A DNA stretch of 64,000 bases from Paratinospora sagittata (lineage: Eukaryota; Streptophyta; Magnoliopsida; Ranunculales; Menispermaceae), in assembly GCA_035771175.1 (NCBI GenBank), contig CM069593.1:36623741-36687740 (forward strand), read 5' to 3'. A model generated the notes under the pieces. The model did not search any database. It was given only the letters and a program-made list of their open reading frames with translations, and had not been told where the DNA came from. Position numbers and translations under genes: made by a program. Positions 47,431 through 59,895 of the stretch are shown one piece after another (the first letter of the stretch is position 1; every line of letters starts with the position of its first letter).

Positions 47431-49132
47431 TTACATGTACTCGCACCCTCCAAAAAAATAATAATAATAAACACACACGAATGAAGCTATTGTCCTCTCC
47501 GTTGCGTGAATATGCTCTAACCCCTGACGGGCCCACTTCATCGTGCCTTGGAATTGATGGCCCCTAGCCCTACCCCTGCTCTTCTTCAATCGTAGAGGAA
47601 GGCCTAGCTTCATCACAGATGTTCAACTCAGACAGAATACCAACAATTGACTTCATGGAGATTCTCGCACTACGAACTGTTACTTTTGGTTCAGGCATGG
47701 ACATCCATTGTAGTGCGATGTCCAGGGTTTGTCTATTTCATTGTTGTATATATCCCAATGCAAATCAACAATTACATGTGAATAACAAATAAATCCAATT
47801 TGATATAAAAAAAGAAAGAAAGAAATGCAAACCTTATTACCTGGGTGGTATCATCATCAAACATATATCTTTGTTGAGGGTTGGCAAGATGCTAAAGTGT
47901 TGGGTTCTCAATGATCGGGTGAGATATAGATGTAAACCACTCTAGGTAGTCCGGAGTCGCATCTCATGTACTGTGTAGACACTCACCCTGTACTCGAGCA
48001 GAAAGTACACCACTATCCCATCTTTCTCATATCTGATCATAGTAATACTTCACTTGGTATTAACCCGCTGATAAACCCCGACTTGCTTTTAATGGACGAA
48101 GAGGCCATGAAGGAATTGTTTGAACTTGGCCTAATTGGCAAAGACATGCGGCACCCCATGAGTACGTATGAATCATGTGCACGTGCATGAGTAATTGAAG
48201 ATAAGCGAAGGGGACCCGTGTTGATGTCTTGTCATAGAACAGTGTGCACCCTAGCAGGAATAATAGAAATGCCCTTGTCGTGCACTCCACTAAGGGGTAG
48301 GGGACGCATGCTTTCTTGGGGGTACCAAATCAGGCTTTCAACCAGTGCTTAGACGGATTGCCCTTTCCCCTTCTCTAACTCCTCCTTCACATCACCAAAT
48401 GAAACTCCTAGCCCTTGCACCAATAATTCGTCTGCATCGTTGTTGTCCATTGGTATGGCTGAGACGGATCTGCCCATGACAAGAATGTTGAGAAGTATCG
48501 CAACATCCTCGAGGGTAATTGTCATTTCACCAAAAGGAAGGTGAAATGTGTTCATTTCTGATTGTCATTTCTCCACAAACGCAGAAATCAATGTCTTGTT
48601 GGCGTGCGTGTATGAGCAACCAATCAAGGGACTTAACCCAGATTCTTTTATTATTGATTGAAGTCTTTCTTGCTTGGGGTGTGTTGGAGATCTCACTCAC
48701 CCACCTGCACTCCATGATTTATACACCTAAGTAGAGGTCGATGCTATAAACAAAAAAGAATATCAAAACAAATATGAATGGTCAATATTAACAAGAAATA
48801 ATCGGCAACAACAAATTTACTATACATTAGAGATGAAGACTTACTTCGTCAACCCATATAGCTGCAGCAATATGATTCTTGAAACTAGTAAGGACAGTGG
48901 GCTCGGTAGGGCCTCTCAGAAATGAGACAGGGGCACTATCATCTTCTTCAGTGTACTCGCTCTCTTGGCTAGTGTGTTGCGTGTTTGTCTTGTCTATTTG
49001 CTCTTCTTAGTGTGCAACATCTGCAATAGCTGGTAAATTGATTTTCGTACGCCAACTTCTTCTCTCTGATGTTGTAGGTCGAGTGTGTGACCCACTTTGC
49101 TCAATAGAAGTAGTGTTACGTGTCCTCGACAT
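47431..49132 (-). pseudogene. Plant mobile domain (PMD, aminotransferase-like) gene
   Basis: The first exon begins at ATG 49132 (MSRTRNTTSIEQSGSHTRP), has one TAA near 49006, and ends IAAAIWVDE at a GTAAGT donor (about 48844). Downstream come MNTFHLPFGEMTITLEDVAI (48555-48495) with a frameshift just before it, then RAFLLFLLGCTLFYDKTSTR and YSWGAACLCQLG (48290-48140), all PMD hallmarks. PMD proteins (MAIN/MAIL family in Arabidopsis) act in nuclear silencing, and related copies ride on MULEs. Frameshifts and stops mark this copy as decayed. It is convergent with the OTU fragment once element A is removed. Confidence 0.75.
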
Positions 49133-49824
49133 ATTTGTACACAATAAAATGGTTAATCACTATTTATTTAAAAAAAAAATTCAGGCAAGGTCGGCCTTGA
49201 TAAACTGACCTGTACAAGTTGGCCAGCTCTACTTTGTACCAGTCGGTCCTGCACGGCCGACCCTAGAATGAAGCTCATCCATTGTGACGACCTTCGTTCT
49301 TGCCTATGTTTCGCGCAAAATACATCAAAAAACACCCTTAAATATTGCATTTTCATGAATAAAAGTGAATAGAAACAAAAATAACTATTAAACCATGCAT
49401 TTCTTACCATTCAAAGGATCAATCGTCGAAAAAAAACACGTAACGGCGAGTGGTGATTTGTTCCAAATAGGGTCCAAATGATTCTCCCCTACAACCAATA
49501 TTCTTCAAACTAAGATAAAAATATAAAAATAGTGGGCTTTGAAGTTAAGAGCTAGGGTTTTAAAAGAGAAGAATTGATGGAAAAGAAGAAGAAACTAAGA
49601 GGGGTTTGGGGGTAGGGTACGTTAGAGTGAATAGTAATTTTGGGATTTTTGTATTTTTGACCGAGGTAGGTAGAGTATATATATATATTAGGGTGGGATT
49701 GTATTGGTGACTGGGGTGTAAATAGTCCATAAGTAAGGTCCATCTAGTTGCTCTCTAAAAAAAAATACTACCTAAAAATGTCAAAAATCTTGTATTATCT
49801 TAATTATCTTAATTAATTTAAGAT
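49133..49824. other. Upstream flank of the PMD gene
   Basis: No gene is recognised. 49186-49267 carries AGGTCGGCCTTGATAAACTG and GTCGGTCCTGCACGGCCGAC, relatives of the foldback core at 46.2-47.1 kb. A (TA)n run lies at 49677-49690. Direct TTATCTTAATTAATTTAA copies lie next to the MULE end. Confidence 0.5.
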
Positions 49825-50360
49825 GGGATTTTGACTTGATTATCTTAATTAATTTAAATTATGACTCTAATACCAAGTTTTTAAAAGTGATGACCCACAT
49901 ATCCAACTTTCAACAGTGAAATGCCACGTAGACTAGGACTAGCATTTTTTTTTGTCACGTTGAAAACGTCTTTACAAAAGACGCTTTCTATACAAAAAAA
50001 ATTCTACTGAAAGCGTCTTTTCAAAAGACGTTTTCAATACAAAAAGAAATTATATTGAAGGTGTCTTTACAAAAGACGCCTTCTTAAGATTTTTTTTTAG
50101 TCGAAAAAAAAAATTGAGTTTAAACAAAAAAAATTGTACTAAAAATGTCTTTTGAAAAGACGTTTTCAATACAAAAAGAAATTGTATTGAAGGCGTCTTT
50201 ACAAAAGACGTCTTCTTAAGATTTTTTTTTTAGTAAAAAAAAATTGCGTTTAAAAAAACAAATTTGTATTAAAAAGGTCTTTTGAAAAGACGCTTTCAAT
50301 ACAAAAAAAAAATTGTACTGAAAGTGTCTTTTGAATAGACGCTTTCAATACTATGTTTTT
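49825..50360. repeat. MULE left terminal repeat with palindrome array
   Basis: The outer 150 bp match the right end inverted. 49960-50345 holds seven GTCTTTnnAAAAGAC palindromes (about 49967, 50011, 50059, 50142, 50186, 50275 and 50325) inside a ~130-bp tandem. Confidence 0.8.
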
Positions 50361-50467
50361 TTTTAAGTCGAAAATAAAGCTGCGTTTAAAAAAAAAAAAC
50401 AACCTGCGTTTAAAATTACTGTCTCCGTAAAAAAAAAAAAATTACCCTCACCGTAAAAAAAAATCGC

Positions 50468-50755
50468 AAGCCCTAGCATACCTGCCTCCAACGATACCTC
50501 TCTTTCCGGCGTCTTTGTCGTCTTCGGCATCTCCGGCGAGATCTTACTTTCTCATCACGACATTCTATAGCAAGAAGAAAAGGAAGTAAGTAAACACAGT
50601 TTACTCTTTCCCAAAACCCAATCGCAAGCCCCAACATACCTCCCCTCCGATACCTCTCTTTCCGGCATCTCCTTCATCTCCAGATTCTCCAGCGAGATCT
50701 TGCTTTCTCGTCACGACATTCTACAGCAAGCAGAAAAGGAAGCTAGTAAACACGT
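50468..50755 (+). repeat. Duplicated putative 5' UTR block in the MULE
   Basis: 50468-50598 and 50625-50755 are near-identical direct repeats (CCGATACCTCTCTTTCCGGC in both, with a one-base change in the first copy, and CGTCACGACATTCTA). The first copy ends GGAAGTAAGTAAAC, a good donor at 50586. With the acceptor TGCAG just before 52764, this would give a 2.2-kb leader intron for the transposase. Bases 50760-52763 hold no recognised gene. Confidence 0.55.
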
Positions 50756-52763
50756 TTTAGTAGTTCCTTCAGTTTCTAAATCATGCGTCCTATAATCGAA
50801 ACCATTCTGTAAAAAATTTCCTTTTACCTCGTTTCCCTCTGCAGTTACGTTTTCCACGGAGCAAACGATGCTTGACTTTCTTCTTTGTATAAGTTCACTA
50901 CCTGATCAAAAACATCAAGTCATTCAAAATTGCAGAAAAACGACAGTTTCAAGTTCTTTTCAAACTAAACTCAAGAAGCCTCTACTAACTTAAAGTTTGA
51001 AGTGTTTGCATTTTATGATTAAATGAAACAAGCAGTATTACTCTGCAGAATCCTTATTTACTGTGACTATTTATTATTTCTTATTTATCGGGTTTTGTTT
51101 GCTAGATTTTCTTGGTTTCAATCAAAACTAACAAAATTTGTCAATCAAGTGTGTCTTTCAATAACCATGGATACATTTGATTCAAATATATAGCCAATTA
51201 GTGTGTTCATGATCTCTGTTGCCATTTTAATTTCTATAGTATTGCCTTGTTGCTTATAGTTGCAATGGTGGAAGAACTACATTAGTTGAGAGAAAGAGAC
51301 CATCGTAGACCTTTGTAAAAATTCTTGATTTATTGTTCAATGACCTCAATATGCAAATTTTGTATCTGATGTGGTAACAATGAATTTCTAAATTCATGGT
51401 ATATCATTATTATCATCGTGTTAACTATAATTAGTGTCCAAGATGACATGCTCAAATATGGATAATCAACCAACGAAATCATTCGAAGAATTTAGGTGAC
51501 GAGATTTGCGCAATGAGTAGATAGCTAACAATGAATTTTGATTTATCACTGGATCAAGACATTAGTTGACAAAACTTCCAGTTCTGTTGCAAATAGTTAG
51601 GCATTCTAGGAATGTCAGATTGTAATATTTTACTTTATTTCACTGAACGTTCATTACTGAGATCACTGAACTTTCTGCAACTGCTACATTATTTTCATGA
51701 GAAGAATTATGCTAAACTTTTGGAGTGGGTAACCATTGTTTTCAAACATAATCATATCTTACAAAAAGAAATTTGTTTGGATTCATATCTCTTCTATTAT
51801 GGAACGCAAAACAGTAACATTCCATTCTTCTGTAAATTGTTGATGAATGTGTTTGGAACTATATTTGTATCGCGAGGGCCATTTGTTCAAACATAATCAT
51901 CTTATAATTAAATCATGTATTCTACTCGGGTTATAAGTTGTTTTTTATTTGTTCTCTTATGTTTAAAATGAATGTCAGGGTAAGCATAAATGACTGATCT
52001 ACATTTTTTCATAAATGTCTCAACCTAAGCGATGATTTTCTTTTCCATCTGCAATTGATGATATACGTCTAGACTTAAAGGCATTTTTTTCGTTTATATC
52101 AGTTGCTTAATTATGCTGTTAACATATGCCATATTTTTTCCACTTAGCAAGTTTGCTTCATTGTTATTATATTGTGTTGATTTCTTTAATATAGGCATTT
52201 TTTTTAATATGGAGAAGTAAATAGTTATAACTAGAGATAGAATAGATGGGAAAGCTTATCTAGTTACCTTGTTAGATGGTTAGGATCCATTTTCAGTGGT
52301 GGTTCCTTGGGTTTCTGGGTCTAGCCTAGTTGTTCTTGGATTCGATGTTGGGGTTTTGAACGATCACTTTCCTCGTCCCTATCGTCCCCTGTAATAAAAA
52401 AAAAAAATAATAAGAAAAATGTTTCTTGACGTAAGATAAATGCCAAGCGTAAGCATCATCGCCAGAAGCTGAAATTTGGTTAGTTTTATTTTTTGTATTT
52501 TTATTTATTATTTTATATGGCTTAAAATATTGTTACGGGTTACTTATTTCTTTTATTTTTTTAATCTGTAACCCGCATTGCATAAAAGAGGGGAGAAAAA
52601 GTTAAGATGAGTTCCTAGGATCCATTAGCTAATGTTTCGAAAATCTATTGATTATTATGATCAATGAAAGTTGATGTATAAGACAAGCCTTGAGTGCTTT
52701 CTAATTATGTTATTTTCTATAATAATGACATTTTAATGGACATAGTTGTGATTATGTACGTAA

Positions 52764-55550
52764 ATGCAGATGGCAGACAGATTTGTCTCAATAATGTGCT
52801 ACACAAATGGCCAAGTAATACCCAGCCCTCAAGGTGTATCATATGATAGTCCGCCGGTTGGCGTTGCAAGAATCCAATTAGGCGTTAGTTTTGAAGAATT
52901 CGAAGGGGTTATCCAAAATGTACTACAAATTTTTGGTGCTTCAATAATAAATATGACCTATAGATGGTCGTTGTTTTTTGGGGGTGGATATTTTAATTTT
53001 ACGCCTGTTTCGATTGGAAATGAGCAAGAGTTAAGAAGTGTATTTGCCATGATGCAAGAGCTCCCACCTTCTAATAGTATGGAGGTATATGTTGATGTTG
53101 TTGGTAGAATTCCAACTCAAGCTCATGCGAGGAGTTTCCCAAGTTACCCAGATGTAAGTGGCCCTAGTGCACAAAGATCATTGGAGAACATTGGTCCTAG
53201 TACAATGTCACCCATTAAAGCTGTAAATGTGGGAATGGGACCTAAGGCTGATGATACTTGTTTATCTGTGGCACGTTTGTCTGATGATGATTTCAATTTT
53301 AATGATGACCATGAACAAATCAGTGAAAGTAGTGATGAAGACAGTGAAAGTGATGGAGGAGAAGAAACATCTAATCCATTTGATTTGAGTGAGACACACT
53401 TGAGGGTAATATGACATGATGGGTCTTTGTGTGTAGCACCATTATAAGAAGAAGACAATGGGTTGAGCATGGAGGACAATGAGTCACATGACTCTCAGTT
53501 GCATGGAGTAGGAGGTACACCTCAACTTACCACGACAGGCTTTGATGCCCCATCACCGAGTTTCATGGAACTTAATAGAGAAGCCATGACACCAATGTTA
53601 GATGAACATGACAACATATCTATGAGTTGGAATGAGTCACATGATCTTTGCAAAGGGCTCACATTTCCCAGTAAAGAAGACTTGCAACATACTGTGAAAT
53701 GATGTTGCATAACGCAACATCGTGAATTTGTCGTGGTTGATTCAGAACCCAACGTATGGTCAGTTATGTGCAAGAAATGGATAGACGGTTGTCAGTGGAG
53801 GGTAAGAGCGGCAAAACGTAAGAGAACAGGGATGTTTGAGATCACATGTGTGAGGGAACCCACACATGTGTCTATCCTCGAATGTCACAGGACCATAGAC
53901 AAATTGATTTTTCACTGATATTCCGGAAGGTTTTTAAAATTGTAAGGCGAGATCCTTCAATTTCAGTAGGGGCGCTTCATGAATTTATTAAAGACAAATA
54001 CAAGTATGATGTGCATTATAGGAAAGTGTGGCGTGCAAAAAGAAAGGTGATGCAAATGATATTTGGTGATTGGACTGTATCATACAACGTGTTTCCTAAG
54101 TGGATAGATGCATTGAAGGCAAGCAATCTCGGTACTATTGCAAGAGTCCTACATTACCCAGAAGATCCAAGATATCCCGGTATAGGAGTTTTTCATTTTT
54201 GTTTTTGGGCCTTTGGTGCTTCAATCGAGGGGTTTAAGCATTGTAGGCCCATTATACAAATTGATGGTACACACTTATATGAAAAATATTGCGGTAAGAT
54301 GCTTATCGCTACGGGAATTGATGCAGCTAGTCACATATTCCCTCTCGCATTTGCAATCGTTGAGGAAGAAAATACGGATAATTGGGCATGGTTCCTCTCA
54401 CTCCTTCGATACGAAGTAACGAATAAAACAGGCATTTGCCTAATCAGTGATCGCCACCTGGGTATTTTGGCCCGAAGTTGGTTGGACAGAGCCCAATGCA
54501 CATCATAGATATTGTTTGCGTCATGTAGGGAGCAATTTCAATGATAAAGTCCACAACAATGAGTTGAGAGATTTGGCTAAGAAAGCAGAGTCACAACACA
54601 AACTAAGTAAATTTGAGGCATTAATGAACCAACTTGAACATAAACAAGAAGGTTGCACAAGATGGCTCAAACGCATTGAAAAGGAGTTGTGGACAATGGC
54701 TTACGATGGTGGAGTGCAATATGGTTGGATGACTTCCAATGTAGTCGGTTAGTGTGTCTACTTTATTTCAGTTCATCGTTTATGGTACTTTCAATAAGCA
54801 TGATTTTATATATATGTGTGTGTGTGTGTTGATCTTCTTATGTTTACTATGCATTTTCCTATTTTTTTTGGTTCTGTAGAAAGCTTTAACGGCGTTTTGA
54901 AAGGGGCTCGAATGTATCCGATCACATCATTAGTGCAGTTGACGTTCTATAGAACTATTGCATGGTTTCATACTAGACGGGAAGAAATACAAAACGCAAT
55001 TCGTCAAGGGCAAGTTTATACCAAGTATGTTGTTGAGAAGATGACAAAATGGGCAGCTAAGGCAGGGGGCCACACAATTACGTTGATTGATCGACAACTT
55101 GAGACGTTTGAGGTTGTTATTGGGATATAAAGTGTGCGTTTGAACAAAGGAGGAAACAAACAGGTTGTTAATCTCAGTGATCGTTTTTGTAGTTGTGGAA
55201 AATGACAATGCTATGGAATCCCATGTTCCCACGTACAGGCAGTGTGTTGTTATGCTTCCCTCGATTATGATGTGTACATTGAAGATTGGTATCGCATTGA
55301 TAAGTACCTTAAGTGTTATGAGCCACAGTTTCATCCAATTCCACAATAATCATATTAGCCACCGTGTACGATCCAATTGAAAGTGATCCCTAATTCTGAT
55401 TTTGTTCGTAAACCTGACAGGTTGTGAACGTCATGCATAACAAATGAGATGGATATGAGAGAACCCTCCTCTAAGATTTGATGTGGGCATTGTGGAAGTG
55501 AGGGTCACAATCGACGTCGTTGTCTTGCTCGTCGTGGCAGAGCCACCTAA
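52764..55550 (+). pseudogene. MULE transposase (MuDR/MURA type)
   Basis: The likely start is ATG 52770 (MADRFVSIMCYTNGQVI) after a TGCAG acceptor. Order: a PB1-like N-domain; an acidic linker; a MuDR DNA-binding region (FPSKEDLQHTVK, CQWRVRAAKRKRTGMFEITC); the MULE transposase core (IIQIDGTHLYEKYCGKMLIA with the first Asp, then PLAFAIVEEENTDNWAWFL and CLISDRHLGI with the second Asp); an intron at 54748-54879 with codon phase kept (ESFNGVLKGAR); a SWIM finger (CSCGK, stop, QCYGIPCSH); and a CCHC knuckle (CGHCGSEGHNRRRC). Stops at 53412, 53445, 53700, 55129 and 55202, and frameshifts near 53860 and 54475, make it inactive. Several stops are simple C-to-T or G-to-A changes. Confidence 0.88.
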
Positions 55551-55850
55551 AATATATTGGGGTCGTAATCTTCATGTTTTCTTGATTTTCATAATGATAT
55601 AATTTTGGTGATGTAATATGACACTTAATGATAATTTTGATTTGAAAATCATAATTATGTACTCTTTCATTTATATGACAGTGTGTGTATATTGTTTTGT
55701 GCACCTTATATTATCTAAAATGCATTTCATTTGCATTTACGCTCGTTTATCTGTAACTTACTTTTCTGTAAATGTTGAATGCTTCTCGAAATTTCATGAA
55801 TGTACTATATCTCATTAATTTCATATATTTATTTAATGTGTTTAATTTAG

Positions 55851-58137
55851 ATGGAACCAGGGCCCTCTGATCCATCGTTGTTAACACTTCAAAGTTGCCA
55901 TCGATCCGGTCCCATTTGGGATGGACAGGTAGTCAATGTATATTTAGATATGTAATCCATTTCTAAATTTTTTTTCTTAATAAATGTTGACAATTTTTTT
56001 CGTTCTATTGCAGGAAATAGCTAAGTTGCATTGCCGTCGTCGGCAAGCCGTTATTGACTGCATGTGTTCCACTAAATGATCGCATTATTCCACACCTACA
56101 GAGAGCGGGGTTTTATGGAGTGACATGTGTTGGCTTTATTGAGTTAGATTGGCACTTGATCACAGCATTGATTGAGCGATGGCGATAGGTGACTCACACC
56201 TTTCATTTGGCAGTGGGTGAGGCAACTATCACCCTACAAGATGTGGAGATTCAATTGGAACTGCCTGTTGATGGTCTCCCTGTGAGTGGATCAACTGAAC
56301 TAGACTATGATGCGATTTGTTTTGAGTTGCTTGGATTTGCCCCAGAGGGAAAAAAAAGACAAGGGGGTAGACTTAAGCTATCAACACTTGCAAGTAGAGT
56401 ACAGTTACCTGAAGATGCCACAGAGCTCCAGATTTAACGGTACACACAAGCGTATATTCTGCAACTAATAGGTGGTTGCTTGTTCTTAGACCAGTCGAAC
56501 AATTTGGTGCATTTGGGATACTTTCCTTTGTTTGCCAATTTCGACATGGCTGACAAATATTCATGGGGGAGTGTAATATTGGCGTGGCTATATCGTCAAC
56601 TATGTCGTACCGTTGATTTTGAGAAGAAAGGTGTGTCATGGGCACTTATCCTCTTGCAATTATGGGCATGTGACTGTTTTCCATTTCTAACTCCACAAAG
56701 AAGGAACAATGCTCATAATGATCCTCATGCACATCTACCGCTACCACCTCCATTAGGATATAGGTAAAGTGAACTTGACTTTAATTTTTTTTGTTAAAAA
56801 TGGTGCACACTTATATATTTATATCATTTATTAATGTTCCTTTTGTTTTGCAGATGGAGAAACGCTTTGGTGACCACATAGGTTCCAATGCATGTCTTGA
56901 TGAAATATAGAGAGTTGTTGGACACGCAACCCCTTGAATAGGTAAAATTCCTTGAATAATTGACAATTAGTATTAACTTATTTTATTGTGTTGCATATAT
57001 GACCACTGACACTTGTACACGACTGTTTAGGTCATATGGACACCATATCCAGATGAGTTAATCAATGGATTGCCTGAGTATTGTCGTCGTGGGATGGACA
57101 TTTGGCAGACACTTTCACCCCTTATTTGTTTCGGCATAGTCGAGCTACATAGGCCTGATAGGGTGTTGCAACAATTTGGAATAAGACAGACGATCCCTCA
57201 GCCATGCAACACAAGCATCGATCTTCATAATATAGACATGAGAGGTCAAGCTGATACTGATTGGCTCGTCGTCCATAGGGATTATGTTGATCAATGGGAG
57301 CATCAGGCAGAAAATCTGGTGGAGGGTGAAGTCCATCATGGTCAAGCATCGTCTAACCTAGATTATTATGACCCGTGCATGGTATGGTACCAGTTAGTAA
57401 CTCGGAGGTTTATCACCGTTTCTGGAGCAACTATTAATTACTTGGTGAGAACATGCATTTTGCTCTTTCTATTTTTTAAATTATTTTTACAGTCCTTTAG
57501 TTTAACTTATGTATTTTTTTTGTTCAGGCTAGCAACTTGGCTCAGGTTCACTTGGAAACGATGCTACCCTGAGGGATGTTGAAAGAATTTCAATGTCTGC
57601 ATTGGAAACGGTGCACTCAGAGTATATGGTAAGGGTGGGAACCACAGATGGAACATCATCCACATTTGACCATAGTCCAATTACCCCTACCACTCGCTTT
57701 GATTCATTTTCTGATGTTCGTGCGTCAACCTCACATCAAGATCGTTTTGCGTTGTTCGACACAAGTACACCTGTTGGGATTGACCCATCAAATGTGCCAT
57801 TCCAGGAGGACCCGATGCCATTTGAAGAGAGACTACCAAATTTAGATCTCAATCTAGAGGAAATCTGATAAGAAGAGGAAGACGAGGGTCTAGGCGAAGG
57901 TCGGGGCGAGGTAAAGGACTTGCACCTATGACAGAGGCGATTGTGGAGACACATGATGAGCCTTTTGATCATGATCATGGTCATGAAGACATGTTCAGTG
58001 TACCTGATTATCCAATGCAAAATGTAAACGTCCCATGTGATGTTCGTCCTCTTGTACAACCACCATTGCAACTATACACTAGAGATCATTTGCGCCACAA
58101 CAAACGACGTCATTGGCCACCATGTGGCACCGAGTAA
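55851..58137 (+). pseudogene. MULE-borne plant mobile domain (PMD) gene
   Basis: Exon 1 is 55851-55928 (MEPGPSDPSLLTLQSCHRSG), with donor GT at 55929 and acceptor CAG at 56011-56013. Exon 2 to 56763 has GFYGVTCVGFIELDWHLITA, THTFHLAVGEATITLQDVEI and DMADKYSWGSVILAWLYRQL, the PMD core. Later exons (from 57032) have VIWTPYPDELINGLPEYCRR and RPDRVLQQFGIRQTIPQPCN. A variable Asp/His-rich tail follows, ending at 58137. A frameshift near 56080, a stop at 56187 and a few others show decay. It follows the transposase by 300 bp on the same strand within the same terminal repeats, so it belongs to the MULE. The role of PMDs in MULEs is not established. Confidence 0.82.
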
Positions 58138-58409
58138 CGACACATGTTTATATTTTGGTATAGGTTCTTTTATGATATGTAAAAACAAACCTGTTATATA
58201 TTAAAGTCTTTTTCATCGCAATGAAGCTATCTCATTTGGTATTTGCTTCTTGTGTTCCCATGCTTCCCTTTCCTTTAGTAATACAAGCATCTTAATTTTT
58301 CACAAAAACTAAAATAAAAATAAAAATTACGAGTTGAGAGTCGAGGCTTGGAGGTAAAACTCCCCGTGAATTAGGGGTGGTAGCCTAAACCATGATTTTT
58401 AATTCGGGG

Positions 58410-59600
58410 ATTGGTTCGGGTTGGGGGTCAAAAATTCACCGAGAATTGGGAGTGGGGTTCTTGGAAGGGTATTGAGACTCGCTCAAAGTGTCGGACAAAA
58501 AAAAAACCTAGCGGATTGGTCTTGGTTGCCTCAAACGCGTTTTCTAAGCCTATTTAGTTCAATTGAACTAAAAGTTTTGGTTGGGGGGTCAAAAATTCAC
58601 TGGGGCTTGGGAGCGGGGTTTCGTCAGTTTCGAGGGTTCTTAGGAGGGTATTGGGACTCGCTCAAAGTGGCGGACGAAAAAAAAACCCTACAGATTAGTC
58701 TCAGTTGGCTCAAATGCGTTTTCTAAGTCTATTTAGTTCAATTGAACTAAAAGTTCTGGTTGGGGGGTCAAAAATTCACTAGGGCTTGGGAGCGGGGTTC
58801 TGTCGCTTCCGGGGGTTCTTTGGAGGGTATTGGGACTCACTCAAAGTGTCAGACGAAAAAAAAATCCAGCAGATTGGTCACGGATGCCTCAAACGCGTTC
58901 TCTAAGTTTATTTAGTTCAATTGAACTAAAAGTTCCGGTTGGGGGGTCAAAAATTCACCGGGACTTGGGAGCGGGGTTCCGTCGGGTCCAAGGGTTCTTG
59001 GGAGGGTATTGGGACTCTCTCAAAGTGTCAGACGAAAAAAAAACCAGGTGGATTGGTCTTGGTTGCCTCAAAGGCATTTTTTAAGTCTGTTTAGTGCAAT
59101 TGAGCTAAAAGTTTCAGTTGGGGGGGCAAAAATTCACCGAGGCTTAGGAGCGGGGTTCGGTCGGTTCCGGAGGTTCTTGGGAGGGTATTGGAACTCGCTC
59201 AAAGTGGCGGATGAAAAAAAACCCCGACGGATTAGTTTCGGTTGCCTCAAACGCTTTTTCTAAGTCTATTTAATTTAATTGAACTAAAAGTTTCGGTTGG
59301 GGGGTCAAAAATTCACCAAGACTTGGAAGCGAGGTTCTGTTAGTTCCGGGAGTTCTTGGGAGGGTATTGGAACTCGCTCAAAGTGGCGGACGAAAAAAAA
59401 CCCCGGCGGATTAGTTTCGGTTGCCTCAAACGCTTTTTCTAAGTCTATTTAATTTAATTAAACTAAAAGTTCCGATTGAGGGTCAAAAATTCACCGGGGC
59501 TTGAGAGTGGGATTCCGTCACTTTCGAAAGTTTTTGGGAGGGTATTGAGACTCGCTTAAAATGTTGTGGGTGGGAAAAAAAACCCAGTGGTATAAGAATT
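58410..59600 (+). repeat. 179-bp tandem array, seven copies
   Basis: The anchor GGGGGTCAAAAATTCAC falls at about 58424, 58585, 58764, 58943, 59122, 59301 and 59480: period 179 except the first (161). Each unit has GGGAGGGTATTGGGACTCGC, CTCAAAGTG, a run of A, CGGATTAGTCTC-like text and AGTTCAATTGAACTAAAAGT. Open frames across it (about 84-101 codons each) are tandem shadows. Confidence 0.93.
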
Positions 59601-59604
59601 TCTA

Positions 59605-59895
59605 ACTTTGAAAGAAAAAAAAATTTATACTAAAAACGTCTTTTCAAAACACGCTTTCAATACAATTTTTTTTTTCTAGTCAAACGCTTTCAATAGAAAT
59701 TTGTTATTTTGTATTGAAAGTGTGTTTTGAAAATATGCTTTCAGTTGAAGTCGTGACCAAAAAAAAAAAAAAAAAGCCAGTTCTTGTTTATGTGACATTT
59801 TACTATTAAAAATTATGTAAATAAATTATTACTTTTAAAAATTAAATATTAAAATTATAATTTAAATTAATTAAGATAATCAAGTTAAAAACCTC
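59605..59895. repeat. MULE right terminal repeat
   Basis: Complement of the left end: CGTCTTTTCAAAACACGCTT near 59637, poly(A) at 59759-59775, then AATTTAAATTAATTAAGATAATCAAG up to CCTC at 59895. Confidence 0.75.

Larger units (their letters stand above)
49825..59895 (+). mobile_element. MULE with MURA-type transposase and PMD gene
   Basis: The ends are inverted repeats. Left GGGATTTTGACTTGATTATC, CTTAATTAATTTAAATTATG, AAATGCCACGTAGAC and GTCACG correspond to the complement of 59760-59895. Inward both ends have GTCTTTTCAAAAGAC-type palindromes. Between them, all on the plus strand, are a MuDR-type transposase relic (52770-55550), a PMD gene (55851-58137) and a 179-bp tandem array (58410-59600). 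No matching 9-bp TSD could be found, so the outer limits are uncertain by some tens of bases. Confidence 0.78.

Noticed and set aside
47966..48190. Plus-strand ORF of 74 codons
   Set aside because: It lies antisense to the PMD core on the minus strand, which has the recognisable motifs.
51612..51896. 94-codon ORF in the MULE leader region
   Set aside because: No motif, low-complexity flanks, and it sits in a probable leader intron.
58421..59263. Three similar ORFs of 84-101 codons
   Set aside because: They are the same frame in successive 179-bp repeats; stops arise at similar places, and no domain is present.
58410..59600. Centromeric satellite
   Set aside because: Monomer length is suggestive, but only seven copies are present and they lie within a MULE end; no evidence of a centromere.
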